Of a stretch of DNA of 64,000 nt, positions 32,851 to 45,170 are shown in pieces (positions within the stretch are counted from its first letter, which is position 1; each line of letters opens with the position of its first letter). The notes below the pieces were generated by a model that saw nothing but the letters and a program-made list of their open reading frames with translations, searched no databases and was not told the origin of the DNA. The translations under genes and the position numbers were made by a program. Origin of the DNA: Rhizomonospora bruguierae (lineage in GTDB: Bacteria > Actinomycetota > Actinomycetes > Mycobacteriales > Micromonosporaceae); NCBI RefSeq assembly GCF_018397995.1, contig NZ_BBQH01000035.1, forward strand, positions 1 through 64,000. The letters are read 5' to 3'.

Positions 32851-32867
<17 letters not shown>

Positions 32868-34026
32868 GCTTACCCTCAACGAGTTCTACGAAGCGGTCGA
32901 AGAGGTAGTCGGCATCGTGCGTGCCGGCCGCCGCCTCCGGGTGGTACTGGACCGTGAACGCGGGCACGTCGCGCGCCCGCAGCCCCTCGACCACGTCGTC
33001 GTTGAGGCACACATGGCTGACCTCGACGGCACCGAAGTCCGTCTCGATGATGTCGCCCTCGGCGACGCTGCCCGAGGCGCGGCCGCGCAGATCGGCGTGG
33101 TTGGGCCAGGTGATCGCGAACCCGTGGTTGTGGCTGGTCACCTCGACCTTGCCGGTCAGCCGGTCCAGCACCGGCAGGTTGACGCCGCGGTGCCCGTACC
33201 TCAGCTTGTACGTGTCAAAGCCGAGCGCCCGGCCCAGGATCTGGCTGCCGAAGCAGATCCCGAACAGCGGGATCCCCCGCTCCAGCACCGCGCGGGCCAG
33301 CGCCACCGGATGGTCGGCCGCGGCCGGGTCGCCCGGGCCCGGCGAGAAGAACACCGCGTCCGGGCCGACCGCCAGGATCTCCTCCAGGGTGGAGGTCGCC
33401 GGCAGCAGGTGGGTGGTGACGCCGCGGGCGGCCAGCCGCCGCGGCACGTTCCGCTTGATGCCCAGATCCAGCGCCGCCACCGTGTACCGGCGCTCACCCT
33501 CGGCGGCCACCGTGTACGGCCGCGGCGTGGTCACCTCGGTGGACAGGTTCGCGCCGAGCATCCGCGGCGACTGGCGCACCCGCTCCAGCAGCGCCCGCGG
33601 GTCCGGCTCGGTGCCGGAGACGCCGACCCGCATCGCGCCACGCTCCCGCAGGTGCCGGGTCAGCGCGCGGGTGTCCACGCCGCAGATGCCGACCACGCCC
33701 TCCCGGCGCAGCCGCTCCTCCAGTTCGCCGGTGGCCCGCCAGTTGGAGCCGACCCGGGCCGGGTCGCGGACCACGTACCCGGCCGCCCAGATCCGGCCGG
33801 ACTCGTCGTCCTCGCCGTTCACGCCGGTGTTCCCGATGTGCGGCGCGGTCTGCACCACCACCTGGCGGTGGAACGACGGGTCGGTCAGCGTCTCCTGGTA
33901 GCCGGTCATCCCGGTGGTGAACACCGCCTCGCCGAACGTCTCCCCCACCGCGCCGTACGCCTCGCCGTGGAACGTGCGCCCATCCTCGAGGACCAGGATC
34001 GCGTCCTGCCGCCTTGCCTGCCTCAC
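32851..34026 (-). CDS. carA: Carbamoyl-phosphate synthase small subunit
   Basis: This 391-residue glutaminase subunit supplies ammonia to CarB. The N-terminal domain has [20 protein letters not shown] and the class I amidotransferase domain has the nucleophile Cys in [25 protein letters not shown] and the catalytic His-Glu pair in [13 protein letters not shown] are also present. GTG at 34026 overlaps the pyrC stop as GTGA. A longer upstream reading is discarded because it is the antisense-like shadow of pyrC. Confidence 0.97.
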
Positions 34027-35302
34027 CGGACCGCCTTCCCGTCCAGCACCGTGGGTTCGCCGCGCAGGAACGTCGCGACCACCCGGCCGGGCAACGTCAG
34101 CCCAGCGTAGGGGGTGTTCCGGCTGCGGCTGGCGCTCTCCCCCGGGTCGATCACCCGCCGGGCGGCGGGGTCGACCAGCGTGAGGTTCGCGGGCGCGCCC
34201 GGCGCCGGGTCGCGACCGTGCTCGACCAGCCCGGCGATCCGCGCCGGCTGGCGGGACATCCGCTCCGCGATCGCGTTCCAGTCGGTCCCCAGCGCCTGGC
34301 TGCCGAGCACGACCGACAGCGCCGTCTCCAGCCCGAGCATGCCCGGCCGGGCGTACGCCCACTCGCACTCCTTGTCCTCCACCGCGTGGGGGGCGTGGTC
34401 GGTGGCCACCACGTCGATGACGCCCTCCGCGAGCGCGGTCCGCAGCGCGGCCACGTCCGCGGCCGTCCGCAGCGGCGGGTTCACCTTGAACACCGGGTCG
34501 TACCCGACCGCCTTCTCGTCGGTCAGCAGCAGGTGGTGCGGGGTGACCTCCGCGGTCACCCGGATGCCCCGCTGCCGGGCCCAGCGCAGGATCTCCACGC
34601 TGCCCGCCGTCGAGACGTGACAGACGTGCAGGCGGCTGCCCACGTGCTCGGCGAGCAGCACGTCCCGGGCGACGATCGCCTCCTCGGCCACCGCCGGCCA
34701 GCCGGTCAGCCCGAGCCGGGTGGCCATCTCGCCCTCGTGCATCTGCGCGCCCTGGGTCAGCCGCGGCTCCTCCGCGTGCTGGGCGATCACGCCGTCGAAC
34801 GCCTTCACGTACTCCAGCGCCCGCCGCATCAGCCGCGGGTCGGCGACGCAGTGCCCGTCGTCGGAGAAGATCCGTACCGCCGCGGCCGAGGAGGCCATCG
34901 CCCCCAGTTCCGCCAGTTGCCCGCCGGCCAGCCCGACGGTCACCGCCCCGATCGGCTGCACGTCCACCAGGCCCGCCGCGCGGCCCAACCGGTAGACCTG
35001 CTCGACCACGCCGGCCGTGTCGGCCACCGGGTCGGTGTTGGCCATCGCGCAGACCGCGGTGTACCCGCCGAGCGCCGCCGCCCGACTGCCGGTCTCCACC
35101 GTCTCCGCGTCCTCCCGGCCCGGCTCGCGCAGGTGGGTGTGCAGGTCCACCAGGCCCGGCAGGGCGACCAGCCCGCCGGCGTCCACCACCTGGGCGCCGG
35201 TGGCGGCCAGGTCGGGGCCGACCTCGGCGACCACGCCGTCGCGCACCAGCAGGTCGGTCGGCTCGCCGCCGACGATCCGGGCGCCCCTGATCAGGTACGC
35301 GG

Positions 35303-35306
<4 letters not shown>
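34023..35306 (-). CDS. pyrC: Dihydroorotase
   Basis: This 427-residue zinc amidohydrolase closes carbamoyl-aspartate to dihydroorotate. It shows the type I motifs [62 protein letters not shown] and the catalytic Asp in [17 protein letters not shown] at 35306 overlaps the pyrB stop (GTGA). It is the middle of the pyrR-pyrB-pyrC-carA-carB string. Confidence 0.96.
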
Positions 35307-37051
<1,745 letters not shown>

Positions 37052-37054
<3 letters not shown>

Positions 37055-37068
37055 TACGCTCCGTAGCG
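37052..37068 (+). promoter_or_regulatory. Palindrome at the bldD transcription start, candidate BldD box
   Basis: The sequence contains TACG-CTC-CGTA (37055-37065) as a perfect inverted repeat overlapping the predicted start point. Aligned to the BldD box NTNACNCWGNGTNAN, GTTACGCTCCGTAGC matches seven of nine specified positions. It fits autorepression of bldD. Confidence 0.45.
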
Positions 37069-37072
37069 AATG

Positions 37073-37088
37073 CTGGGGAGAGCCCCAG
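37073..37088 (+). promoter_or_regulatory. Hairpin in the bldD 5' UTR
   Basis: CTGGGG-AGAG-CCCCAG forms a compact 6-bp hairpin between the predicted transcription start and the GGGAG ribosome-binding site of bldD. Possible effect on mRNA stability or translation; role unknown. Confidence 0.4.
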
Positions 37089-37109
37089 GCCACCACTGGG
37101 AGTGTCCGA

Positions 37110-37598
37110 ATGCCCTCTGAGTACGCCAAGTCCCTCGGCGCCCGACTCCGCTCGATCCGCCAGCAGCAGGGCCTGTCCCTGCAGGGGGTCGAGGAGAAGT
37201 CGAACGGGCGCTGGAAGGCCGTCGTCGTCGGCTCGTACGAGCGCGGCGACCGGGCGGTGACCGTCTCGCGCCTGGCCGAGCTGGCCGACTTCTACCGGGT
37301 CCCGGTCGCGGAGCTGCTGCCCGACGGCAGCGGCGTGCGGCACGAACCCACCAACAAGATCGTGCTGGACCTGGAGCGGCTCTACGAGCAGACCTCGGAC
37401 GAGCTGGGGTACGTGGCCCGCTACGCCAAGGCGATCCAGCAGCAGCGCGGCGACTACAACGGCCGCGTCCTGTCGATCCGCGCCGACGACCTGCGCGCCC
37501 TGGCCATCGTCTACGACGCCTCCCCGTCCGGCCTGATCGAGCGGCTGAACGAGGCCGGCGTGCTGGTCGAGGACCCGCGCGCGCTGTTCGCCTCCTGA
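37110..37598 (+). CDS. bldD: Developmental regulator BldD
   Basis: This 162-residue DNA-binding protein is very close to the Streptomyces master repressor of sporulation genes. The N-terminal XRE-type HTH reads LRSIRQQQGLSLQGVEEKS then RWKAVVVGSYERGDRAVTV. The C-terminal domain keeps the bipartite c-di-GMP signature, R113-G-D115, eight residues, then R124-A-D-D127. It should therefore dimerise with c-di-GMP and repress sporulation genes during vegetative growth. It is divergent from the pyr operon, with an identifiable promoter and a possible autoregulatory operator, and is followed by a strong hairpin. Confidence 0.96.
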   Translation: MPSEYAKSLGARLRSIRQQQGLSLQGVEEKSNGRWKAVVVGSYERGDRAVTVSRLAELADFYRVPVAELLPDGSGVRHEPTNKIVLDLERLYEQTSDELGYVARYAKAIQQQRGDYNGRVLSIRADDLRALAIVYDASPSGLIERLNEAGVLVEDPRALFAS

Positions 37599-37612
37599 CC
37601 GGCGCTCCCGTC

Positions 37613-37652
37613 ACGGCCCGTGGGCACACCGCCCGGTGTGTTCACGGGCCGT
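37613..37652 (+). terminator. Two-part hairpin terminator after bldD
   Basis: ACGGCCCGTG (37613-37622) pairs perfectly with CACGGGCCGT (37643-37652), and an inner CACACC/GGTGTG stem surrounds a GCCC loop. It begins 14 bases after the bldD stop. There is no U-run, as is common for GC-rich actinobacterial terminators. Confidence 0.75.
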
Positions 37653-37689
37653 CGCCGTACCCGGGGACATTCGGTGGCCACGGTATCCC

Positions 37690-37821
37690 GCGGCCCACAT
37701 CAACCCGGCAGCCACATCGATCCATGGCCACAACGACCCGGGGCCGCGTCGACCCGCGGCCCGCACGACCCGGCGGCCACATCGAACCGGCGGCGACGTC
37801 GACCGCGGCCCGCATGATCCG
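37690..37821 (+). repeat. Degenerate 15-18 bp tandem repeat array
   Basis: About eight consecutive variants of a unit like GCGGCCACATCGACCCG occur between the bldD terminator and the rRNA methyltransferase. Examples are GCGGCCCACATCAACCCG, GCAGCCACATCGATCC, GCGGCCACATCGAACCG and GCGGCCCGCATGATCCG. Spacing varies from 15 to 18 bases. No gene in this stretch is convincing. It could be a decayed minisatellite or a cluster of binding sites. Confidence 0.5.
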
Positions 37822-37903
37822 GCGACGGCGTTATTCGGTGGCGTTCGGCCCGCCCGCCGCATACCGTGGCCGGGTTGGATCATCCGAACGGCGAGGAGCG
37901 ACT

Positions 37904-38056
37904 GTGAGCACGGTCATGATCTTCCGTGTCCGCGCGGCGACCCGCGCGACCGTCGCCCCGGCCGCCCGCCCGGTTCTCGCCGCGGCCGGCGGACCGGCCC
38001 TCACGGCGGTCCGCGCCGCGGCCGCTCAACCCGGCCGGGGTCCATCTCCTCGCTGA
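37904..38056 (+). CDS. Possible leader ORF overlapping the rRNA methyltransferase start
   Basis: A 50-codon ORF starts at GTG 37904 five bases after a strong GAGGAG. It begins VSTVMIFRVRAATRATV and ends QPGRGPSPR. The methyltransferase GTG at 37926 lies inside it in another frame and has no ribosome-binding site of its own. Either this is a translated leader controlling the methyltransferase, or the methyltransferase should start here and a frameshift separates them. Confidence 0.4.
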   Translation: MSTVMIFRVRAATRATVAPAARPVLAAAGGPALTAVRAAAAQPGRGPSPR

Positions 38057-38720
38057 CCGGGTCGCCGCCCGGCTGGTCGCCGAGGCCGCCCTCGCACCCC
38101 CGGACCTCGTCCTCGACCTGGGGGCCGGCCTGGGCGCCCTCACCCTCCCCCTGGCCCGCACCGGCGCCCGCGTCATCGCCGTCGAACGCGACCCCCGCAC
38201 CGCCCAACGCCTCGCGGCCCGGCTGGCGGACCATCCCAACGTGCGGGTGGTCACCGGGGACATCCTCGACATCCCGCTCCCCCGGCGCCCGTTCTCGGTG
38301 GTGGCGAACATCCCGTTCGCCGTGACGACCGCCCTGCTGCGCCGGCTGCACCCCTCGGCGCTGGCCCGCGCCCACCTGGTGGTCGAGGCCGCCGCCGGCC
38401 GCCGCCTCGCCGCGCACCACCCCGGCCGCCTGGAACCGCTGACCTGGCAGCTCGCCCACCGCTTCACGCTCGGACGCACCATCCCGGCGCACCAGTTCCG
38501 CCCGGCGCCGCCGATCAACGCGGTCGTCCTCCGCCTGGACCGGTACGAACGCTCGCCGTCCGCCGCGCTGCTGCGCGGGGTCACCGCCGCCTACCGCACG
38601 CCCGCGGCTCCGATCGGCCGGCTGCTCGGCCGCGCCCCCGCCCGCGCCGCCGGCCTCGACCCCCACGCCCCGGTCGCCTCGCTCACCGCCGCCGACTGGC
38701 GCCGCCTCTACACCCAGTAA
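37926..38720 (+). CDS. Erm/KsgA-family rRNA adenine N6-methyltransferase
   Basis: This 264-residue SAM-dependent enzyme probably methylates an adenine in rRNA. The first 33 residues are Arg/Pro-rich. The Rossmann core follows: motif I LVLDLGAGLGALTLPLA, acidic loop VIAVERDP, DILDIPLP, and motif IV VVANIPFAVTTALLRRL. Motif IV in the N-I-P-F form is nearer to Erm than to the NLPY of KsgA. Erm-type enzymes protect 23S rRNA from macrolides in many actinomycetes. An in-frame stop just upstream (37917) fixes GTG 37926 as the first possible start. Whether the target is 23S A2058 is not decidable here. Confidence 0.8.
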   Translation: MSARRPARPSPRPPARFSPRPADRPSRRSAPRPLNPAGVHLLADRVAARLVAEAALAPPDLVLDLGAGLGALTLPLARTGARVIAVERDPRTAQRLAARLADHPNVRVVTGDILDIPLPRRPFSVVANIPFAVTTALLRRLHPSALARAHLVVEAAAGRRLAAHHPGRLEPLTWQLAHRFTLGRTIPAHQFRPAPPINAVVLRLDRYERSPSAALLRGVTAAYRTPAAPIGRLLGRAPARAAGLDPHAPVASLTAADWRRLYTQ

Positions 38721-38799
38721 CGTCAGACATCCGCACGCACACGGCACCCGCCGCCGATACCGGAACTGCCCGACGCCCGCACCGCGGAGGGCCCGGCGG

Positions 38800-38852
38800 G
38801 AGATCTTGGTATGGATCTGGCCGGAAATCCGGCGTGTCGATACCAAGATCTC
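38800..38852. terminator. Long bidirectional hairpin between convergent genes
   Basis: GAGATCTTGGTATGGA (38800-38815) and TCGATACCAAGATCTC (38837-38852) pair over 16 positions with one mismatch. Inside the loop GCCGGA (38820-38825) faces TCCGGC (38828-38833). It lies between the converging ends of the methyltransferase gene and nusB, so it probably terminates both. Confidence 0.75.
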
Positions 38853-38877
38853 GTAACCGGGTGGGGGTTGGCCTCGG

Positions 38878-39312
38878 TCAGTGCGTGGTGTACTCGGCGA
38901 TGCGGGCGACCAGGCCGTTGAGGAAGCGGGGCGAGTCCTCGGTCGAGAGCTGGCGGGCCAACTCGACAGCCTCGCTGATCGCGACCGGGTCGTCGATCTC
39001 CCCCACGTACAGCAGTTCGTAGACGGCGATCCGGGCGAGGTTGCGGTCCACCGGCGGCATCCGGTCCAGCGTCCAGCCCTCGGCGTAGCTGGAGATCAGC
39101 TCATCGATGCGGTCGCGGTACCGGGCGACGCCCTCGACCAGGCCCACCGCGTAGTCCATGTGCTCGGGACGGGGCTGGTCGAGGCGGCGTTCGTAGTCGG
39201 CGAGCACGGTCACCGGGTCGAGGTCGCGCAGGTCGGCCTCGTAGAGCACGTCCAGCGCCCGCTTGCGCGCCTTGCGGCGGGCGGGCATGGATGTCTTCGG
39301 ACCCTCCGGCAT
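38878..39312 (-). CDS. nusB: Transcription antitermination factor NusB
   Basis: This 144-residue helical protein binds boxA RNA with S10 in rRNA antitermination. It shows ARRKARKRALDVLYEADLRD, PPVDRNLARIAVYELLYVGEI and PVAISEAVELARQLSTEDSPRF. Two ATGs are possible, 39312 (MPEGPKTSMPARRK) or 39288 (MPARRKARK); the first is used here. It follows efp by 16 bases, the usual efp-nusB pairing. Confidence 0.95.
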   Translation of the reverse strand: MPEGPKTSMPARRKARKRALDVLYEADLRDLDPVTVLADYERRLDQPRPEHMDYAVGLVEGVARYRDRIDELISSYAEGWTLDRMPPVDRNLARIAVYELLYVGEIDDPVAISEAVELARQLSTEDSPRFLNGLVARIAEYTTH

Positions 39313-39328
39313 CAGCGGACCCGGGGCC

Positions 39329-39886
39329 TCACGCGCGACCCAGGTAACGGCCGTCCCGGGTGTCAACCTTGATCTTCTCGCCCGTGGTGATGAACAGCGG
39401 CACCTGCACCGTGGCGCCGGTCTCGACCGTGGCCGGCTTGTTGCCGCCGGTGGAGCGGTCGCCCTGCAGGCCCGGCTCGGTGTAGGTGATCTCGAGGATC
39501 ACGCTGGCCGGCAGCTCGATGTACAGCGGCACGCTCTCGTGCGTGGCGACCGTGACCTCGGCCTCCGGGAGCAGGTAGCTGGCGCCCTCGCCGACCGTGC
39601 CGCCGGGCACCGTGATCTGGTCGTACGTCTCCAGATCCATGAAGACGTAGTCCTCGCCGTCGGCGTACAGGTACTGCATGGTCCGCTTGTCGACGGTGGC
39701 CGTGTCGACCTTGGTACCGGCGTTGAAGGTCTTGTCCACGGTCTTGCCACTGAGCACGTTCTTCAGGGTGGTGCGCACGAACGCGCCGCCCTTGCCGGGC
39801 TTGACGTGCTGGAACTCGACCACCGACCAGAGTTCGCCGTCGAGATTGAGAACCAGACCGTTCTTGAGGTCGTTCGTCGTGGCCAT
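39329..39886 (-). CDS. efp: Elongation factor P
   Basis: This 185-residue tRNA-shaped factor rescues ribosomes stalled on polyproline. The KOW-like N-domain has [20 protein letters not shown] with the tip lysine in PGKGG. The OB domains follow ([39 protein letters not shown]). It should matter here, since this window encodes at least one very proline-rich protein. Located between aroQ and nusB. Confidence 0.98.
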   Translation of the reverse strand: MATTNDLKNGLVLNLDGELWSVVEFQHVKPGKGGAFVRTTLKNVLSGKTVDKTFNAGTKVDTATVDKRTMQYLYADGEDYVFMDLETYDQITVPGGTVGEGASYLLPEAEVTVATHESVPLYIELPASVILEITYTEPGLQGDRSTGGNKPATVETGATVQVPLFITTGEKIKVDTRDGRYLGRA

Positions 39887-39931
39887 GACCTGCCTTGATC
39901 GATGAGTGAACCGGAACCAGACCGAGCAAGT

Positions 39932-41457
<1,526 letters not shown>

Positions 41458-42435
41458 TTAATGCGAGACCGGGGTGCCCTGCCGGGCCGCGATCGCGGCG
41501 AGCCGCTCGGCGTGCCGGGCGAGCGCCGCGCGCAACTGGTCCGGGCGCAGGATCGTGAACGGCCAGCCGAGGCTGGCGAGCATCTGCGCCATCCCGTCCA
41601 GGCTCTGCGCCCGGGTGCGCAGCAGCACCCCGTCCGCGGTCTCGGTCAGCGTGACCAGGCTCTCCGGTACCCGGCGCCGGGCCTGGATCAGGTCGGTCTC
41701 CATGAGCACCTCGACGTCCCAGGTGTACGGGACGCCGGCGAGCGAGCGCACCACGTGGGCGACCGGGTCGAACCCGCGCGGGGACGGGAAGAACTCCTCG
41801 GTCACGTCCACCGACACGATCCGGTCGAGCCGGAAGGTGCGGGTCTCGCCGGTCCGGTGGTCGTGCCCGGTGAGGTACCAGCGCCCGGCGTGGAAGACCA
41901 TGCCGTACGGGTCGACCTCGCGCAGGGTCAGCGCCCCCTTCCAGGACCGGTACGTCAGGGCGACCCGGCGCCGCTCGCGGCTGGCCTGGCCGAGCGCGAG
42001 CAGGGTGGCGGTGGCCGGGCGGGGCGGGTCCTCGCGCCGGTGCAGGGTGAAGCCGAGGGTCTCCTGCACGGCGGCGAGCCGGTCGGCGAGCCTGGTCGGC
42101 AGCACCCGGGTGATCTTGCCGAGCGCGGCCGCGGTCGCCGGCGCCTCGGTCGCCAGGCCCAGCCGCTCCGCGGCGAGCAGGCCGAGCACCACGGCCACCG
42201 CCTCCTCGTCGGTCAGCATCAGCGGTGGCAGCTTGTACCCGGGGGCCAGCCGGTACCCGCCGTACCGGCCCCGCGCCGCGGTGACCGGGATGCCGAGCTC
42301 CTGGAGCATGGTCGCGTACCGGCGGACGGTGCGTTCGTCCACGCCGAGGCGGGCGGCGAGGTCGTTGCCGGTGAGCCGGTGCTGCAACTGGAGCAGCTCC
42401 AGCATGGCCAGGACCCGGGACGCGGGATGTGACAC
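41458..42435 (-). CDS. HTH-WYL transcriptional regulator
   Basis: This 325-residue regulator has an N-terminal DeoR-like winged helix (RVLAMLELLQLQHRLTGNDLAARLGVDERTVRRYATML, seen as two pieces around residues 8-45). A WYL ligand-binding domain follows (YRSWKGALTLREVDPYGMV, HAGRWYLTGHDHRTGE), then a WCX-type C-terminal extension. GTG at 42435 is eight bases after GAGGAG. It sits between aroK and aroB. Targets unknown; WYL proteins often sense nucleic acids or nucleotides. It may be only a co-transcribed neighbour of the aro genes. Confidence 0.88.
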   Translation of the reverse strand: MSHPASRVLAMLELLQLQHRLTGNDLAARLGVDERTVRRYATMLQELGIPVTAARGRYGGYRLAPGYKLPPLMLTDEEAVAVVLGLLAAERLGLATEAPATAAALGKITRVLPTRLADRLAAVQETLGFTLHRREDPPRPATATLLALGQASRERRRVALTYRSWKGALTLREVDPYGMVFHAGRWYLTGHDHRTGETRTFRLDRIVSVDVTEEFFPSPRGFDPVAHVVRSLAGVPYTWDVEVLMETDLIQARRRVPESLVTLTETADGVLLRTRAQSLDGMAQMLASLGWPFTILRPDQLRAALARHAERLAAIAARQGTPVSH

Positions 42436-42520
42436 GGACCACACTCCTCATTCGGACCGGGGGCGTCCGGATTGGATCTTAGGGTCCGGTCCCGGATGTT
42501 GCGAGGAGGCCAAACGGGAG

Positions 42521-43027
42521 TTACCCGGCTTTCAATGCTCCCGCGATCTCGGCGGCCACCTCCTGCGGGGTGCGCCCGTCGGTGACCACGGTCAGCGTCG
42601 CCACCTCCTGGTAGAGGGGGCGGCGCTGATCCAGCAGGTGCTTGAGGGTGGCCCGGGGGTTGATCGCCAGCAGCGGCCGGCCGGCGCCCAGGCCGACCCG
42701 CTTCATCGCGTCGGCGAACTCCACCGACAGGTACACGACGGGGTGGCCGGCGAGCGCGGCCCGGGTCTGCGGGGCCAGGATCGCCCCACCGCCGAGCGCC
42801 AGCACGCCGCCGAACTCCGCCAGGGCACCGGCGACCGTGTCGCGCTCCAGCGCCCGGAAGTGGTCCTCGCCGTCGTCCACGAAAATCTCCGGGATCGGCT
42901 TGCCGGCCACCCGTTCGATCTCCGCGTCGGTGTCCCGGAACTCGACACCGAGCAGGTCGGCCAGCTCGGTACCGGTCGATGTCTTGCCGGCGCCCATCGC
43001 GCCGACCAGCACACAGACCGGGGCCAT
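42521..43027 (-). CDS. aroK: Shikimate kinase
   Basis: This 168-residue kinase phosphorylates shikimate. The P-loop is [13 protein letters not shown] (about 8-20); shikimate-binding residues lie in [20 protein letters not shown] and [13 protein letters not shown]; the lid contains [22 protein letters not shown] at 43027 shares a base with the aroC stop (TGATG). Confidence 0.96.
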   Translation of the reverse strand: MAPVCVLVGAMGAGKTSTGTELADLLGVEFRDTDAEIERVAGKPIPEIFVDDGEDHFRALERDTVAGALAEFGGVLALGGGAILAPQTRAALAGHPVVYLSVEFADAMKRVGLGAGRPLLAINPRATLKHLLDQRRPLYQEVATLTVVTDGRTPQEVAAEIAGALKAG

Positions 43028-44205
43028 CAGCGGATCACCAGGGCGTCCAGGTAGGCCGCGTGGTTGCGGCGCAGCTCGGCCAGCGAGTCGCCACCGAACT
43101 TCTCGATCGCCGCCTCGGCCAGCACCAGCGCCACCATCGCCTCGGCGACCACGGCCGCGGCGGGGACCGCGCACACGTCCGAGCGCTGGTTGATCGCGGT
43201 GGCCGGCTCCCCGGTCGCGACGTCCACCGTGGACAGCGCCCGGTTCAGCGAGGAGATCGGCTTCATCGCCGCCCTGACCCGCAGCGGCTCGCCGGTGGTG
43301 ATGCCGCCCTCCAGGCCGCCCGCGCGGTCGGTCAGCCGCCGCACACCGGTCGCCGTGGCGACGATCTCGTCGTGCGCCTTCGAGCCCCGGGACCGGGCCT
43401 GGGTGAACCCGTCGCCGATCTCCACGCCCTTGATCGCCTGGATCGACATGAGCGCCGTGGCGAGCCGGGCGTCCAGCTTGCGGTCCCACTGCACGTGGCT
43501 GCCCAGCCCCGGCGGCACCCCGTAGGCGAGCACCTCGACGATGCCGCCGAGCGTGTCCGCGTCCTTCTTCGCGGCGTCCACCTCGGCGACCATCCGCGCG
43601 CTGGCCTCCGGGTCCAGGCAGCGCAGCGGGTCCGCGTCGATCCGGTCCGCGTCCTCCGGGCGCGGCTGGAGCCCGGCCTTGACCGCCACCGGACCCAACT
43701 CCACGACGTGGGACACGATCTGGATGCCGATCGCCTGCTCGACCAGCGCCTTGGCCACGGTGCCCACGGCCACCCGGGCGGCCGTCTCCCGTGCGCTGGC
43801 CCGCTCCAGGATCGGCCGCGCGTCCGTGTGCCCGTACTTCTGCATGCCCGCCAGGTCGGCGTGACCGGGGCGGGGGCGGGTGAGCGGGGCGTTGCGTGCC
43901 TGGCTGGCCAACTCCTCCGGGTCAACCGGGTCGGCGGCCATCACGGTCTGCCACTTGGGCCACTCGGAGTTACCCACCCGGATCGCGACCGGGCTGCCCA
44001 GCGTGCGCCCGTGCCGGAGCCCGCCGATCACCTCGACGGCGTCCTGCTCGAACGACATCCGCGCGCCCCGGCCGTAGCCGAGCCGGCGGCGGGCCAACTC
44101 CCGACCGATCTCGGCGCTCGTTACCGCGATGCCGGCGGGCACGCCCTCCAGGATCGCCACGAGCGCGGGTCCGTGCGACTCACCCGCGGTCAACCAGCGC
44201 AACAC
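43027..44205 (-). CDS. aroC: Chorismate synthase
   Basis: This 392-residue FMN-dependent enzyme makes chorismate. The three signatures are present: [20 protein letters not shown] with the early GESHG, the mid-protein [20 protein letters not shown] and [13 protein letters not shown], and the C-terminal [16 protein letters not shown] region. Ends in the TGATG junction with aroK; about 100 bases separate its start from aroE. Confidence 0.97.
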   Translation of the reverse strand: MLRWLTAGESHGPALVAILEGVPAGIAVTSAEIGRELARRRLGYGRGARMSFEQDAVEVIGGLRHGRTLGSPVAIRVGNSEWPKWQTVMAADPVDPEELASQARNAPLTRPRPGHADLAGMQKYGHTDARPILERASARETAARVAVGTVAKALVEQAIGIQIVSHVVELGPVAVKAGLQPRPEDADRIDADPLRCLDPEASARMVAEVDAAKKDADTLGGIVEVLAYGVPPGLGSHVQWDRKLDARLATALMSIQAIKGVEIGDGFTQARSRGSKAHDEIVATATGVRRLTDRAGGLEGGITTGEPLRVRAAMKPISSLNRALSTVDVATGEPATAINQRSDVCAVPAAAVVAEAMVALVLAEAAIEKFGGDSLAELRRNHAAYLDALVIR

Positions 44206-44309
44206 GCGACCAGTCTGTCACGGGGTGCTCCCCGGCACTGCCACGGCCGGCGGCGTCCCGCCCCTCGGACGCGGCGGCCGGGCCGGGACATCGAGCCGAA
44301 CGCGACCCC

Positions 44310-45170
44310 TCAGCCGCCCGCGGCGGGTGGGCCGCCGCGCGCGGCGGCCGCGTCGCGCAGGGCCGCGGCCATCGCCCCGGCCGGCGCGGGGAGCCCGGTA
44401 AACGCCTCGAACTGGCCGAGCGCCTGGGCCAGCAGCAGGTCCAGCCCCGAGACGACGCGGCAGCCGGCGGCCCGCGCGGCCGCGGCCAGCGGGGTGGGCC
44501 ACGGGTCGTAGAGGGCGTCGAAGAACACCGCGCGGGGCGACCACGAGACACCGCCGGCGAGCGGGTCGGCGACGCCCTTCGGCACCGTGGAGATGACCAC
44601 CGGGGCGCGCAGGTGGGCGGGCGCGTCCGCCCACGGCGCGGCGGTCAGGTCCACCCCGACCGCCTCGGCGACCGGGCGCAGCGCCTCGACCGCCGGGCGG
44701 CGGCGGGCCACCACCGTGACGCCGGGCGCGCCCAGCGCGCCGGCCGCGGCCAACGCCGCCCGCGCGGTACCGCCGGCGCCGAGCACCGTGACGTGCCGGC
44801 CCGGCTCCACTCCGGCCACGGACAGGACCGAGACCATGCCCGGAACATCCGTGTTGTCCACGAGCCAGGTGCCATCGGCGCGGTGGACCAGCGTGTTCGC
44901 CGCCCCGACCGCCGCCGCCGTGGCCGAGACCTCGTCCCCGACCGCGAGCGCCACCTCCTTCAGCGGCATGGTCAGGGACAGGCCCACCCACTCCGGGCCG
45001 AGCGCCGCCACCCGCCCGGCCAGTTCCGCCTCCACGCACTCGATCGCCGTGTACGACCAGCCGGCGAGCCCGGCCGCCGCGTACCCGGCGTTGTGGATGA
45101 CCGGCGAGAGCGAGTGGTCGACCGGCTTGCCGAGCACCGCGGCCCGCCGGTCGACCGGTGCCGTCAGCAC
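44310..45170 (-). CDS. aroE: Shikimate dehydrogenase
   Basis: About 286 residues. NADPH-dependent reduction of dehydroshikimate. The substrate domain shows AVLGKPVDHSLSPVIHNAGY and GLSLTMPLKEVAL with the catalytic Lys; the NADP domain has VTVLGAGGTARAALAA; the C-terminus GLDLLLAQALGQFEAFTG. The likely start is GTG 45170 (VLTAPVDRR), which overlaps the 3' end of mltG by a few bases. Confidence 0.94.
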   Translation of the reverse strand: MLTAPVDRRAAVLGKPVDHSLSPVIHNAGYAAAGLAGWSYTAIECVEAELAGRVAALGPEWVGLSLTMPLKEVALAVGDEVSATAAAVGAANTLVHRADGTWLVDNTDVPGMVSVLSVAGVEPGRHVTVLGAGGTARAALAAAGALGAPGVTVVARRRPAVEALRPVAEAVGVDLTAAPWADAPAHLRAPVVISTVPKGVADPLAGGVSWSPRAVFFDALYDPWPTPLAAAARAAGCRVVSGLDLLLAQALGQFEAFTGLPAPAGAMAAALRDAAAARGGPPAAGG

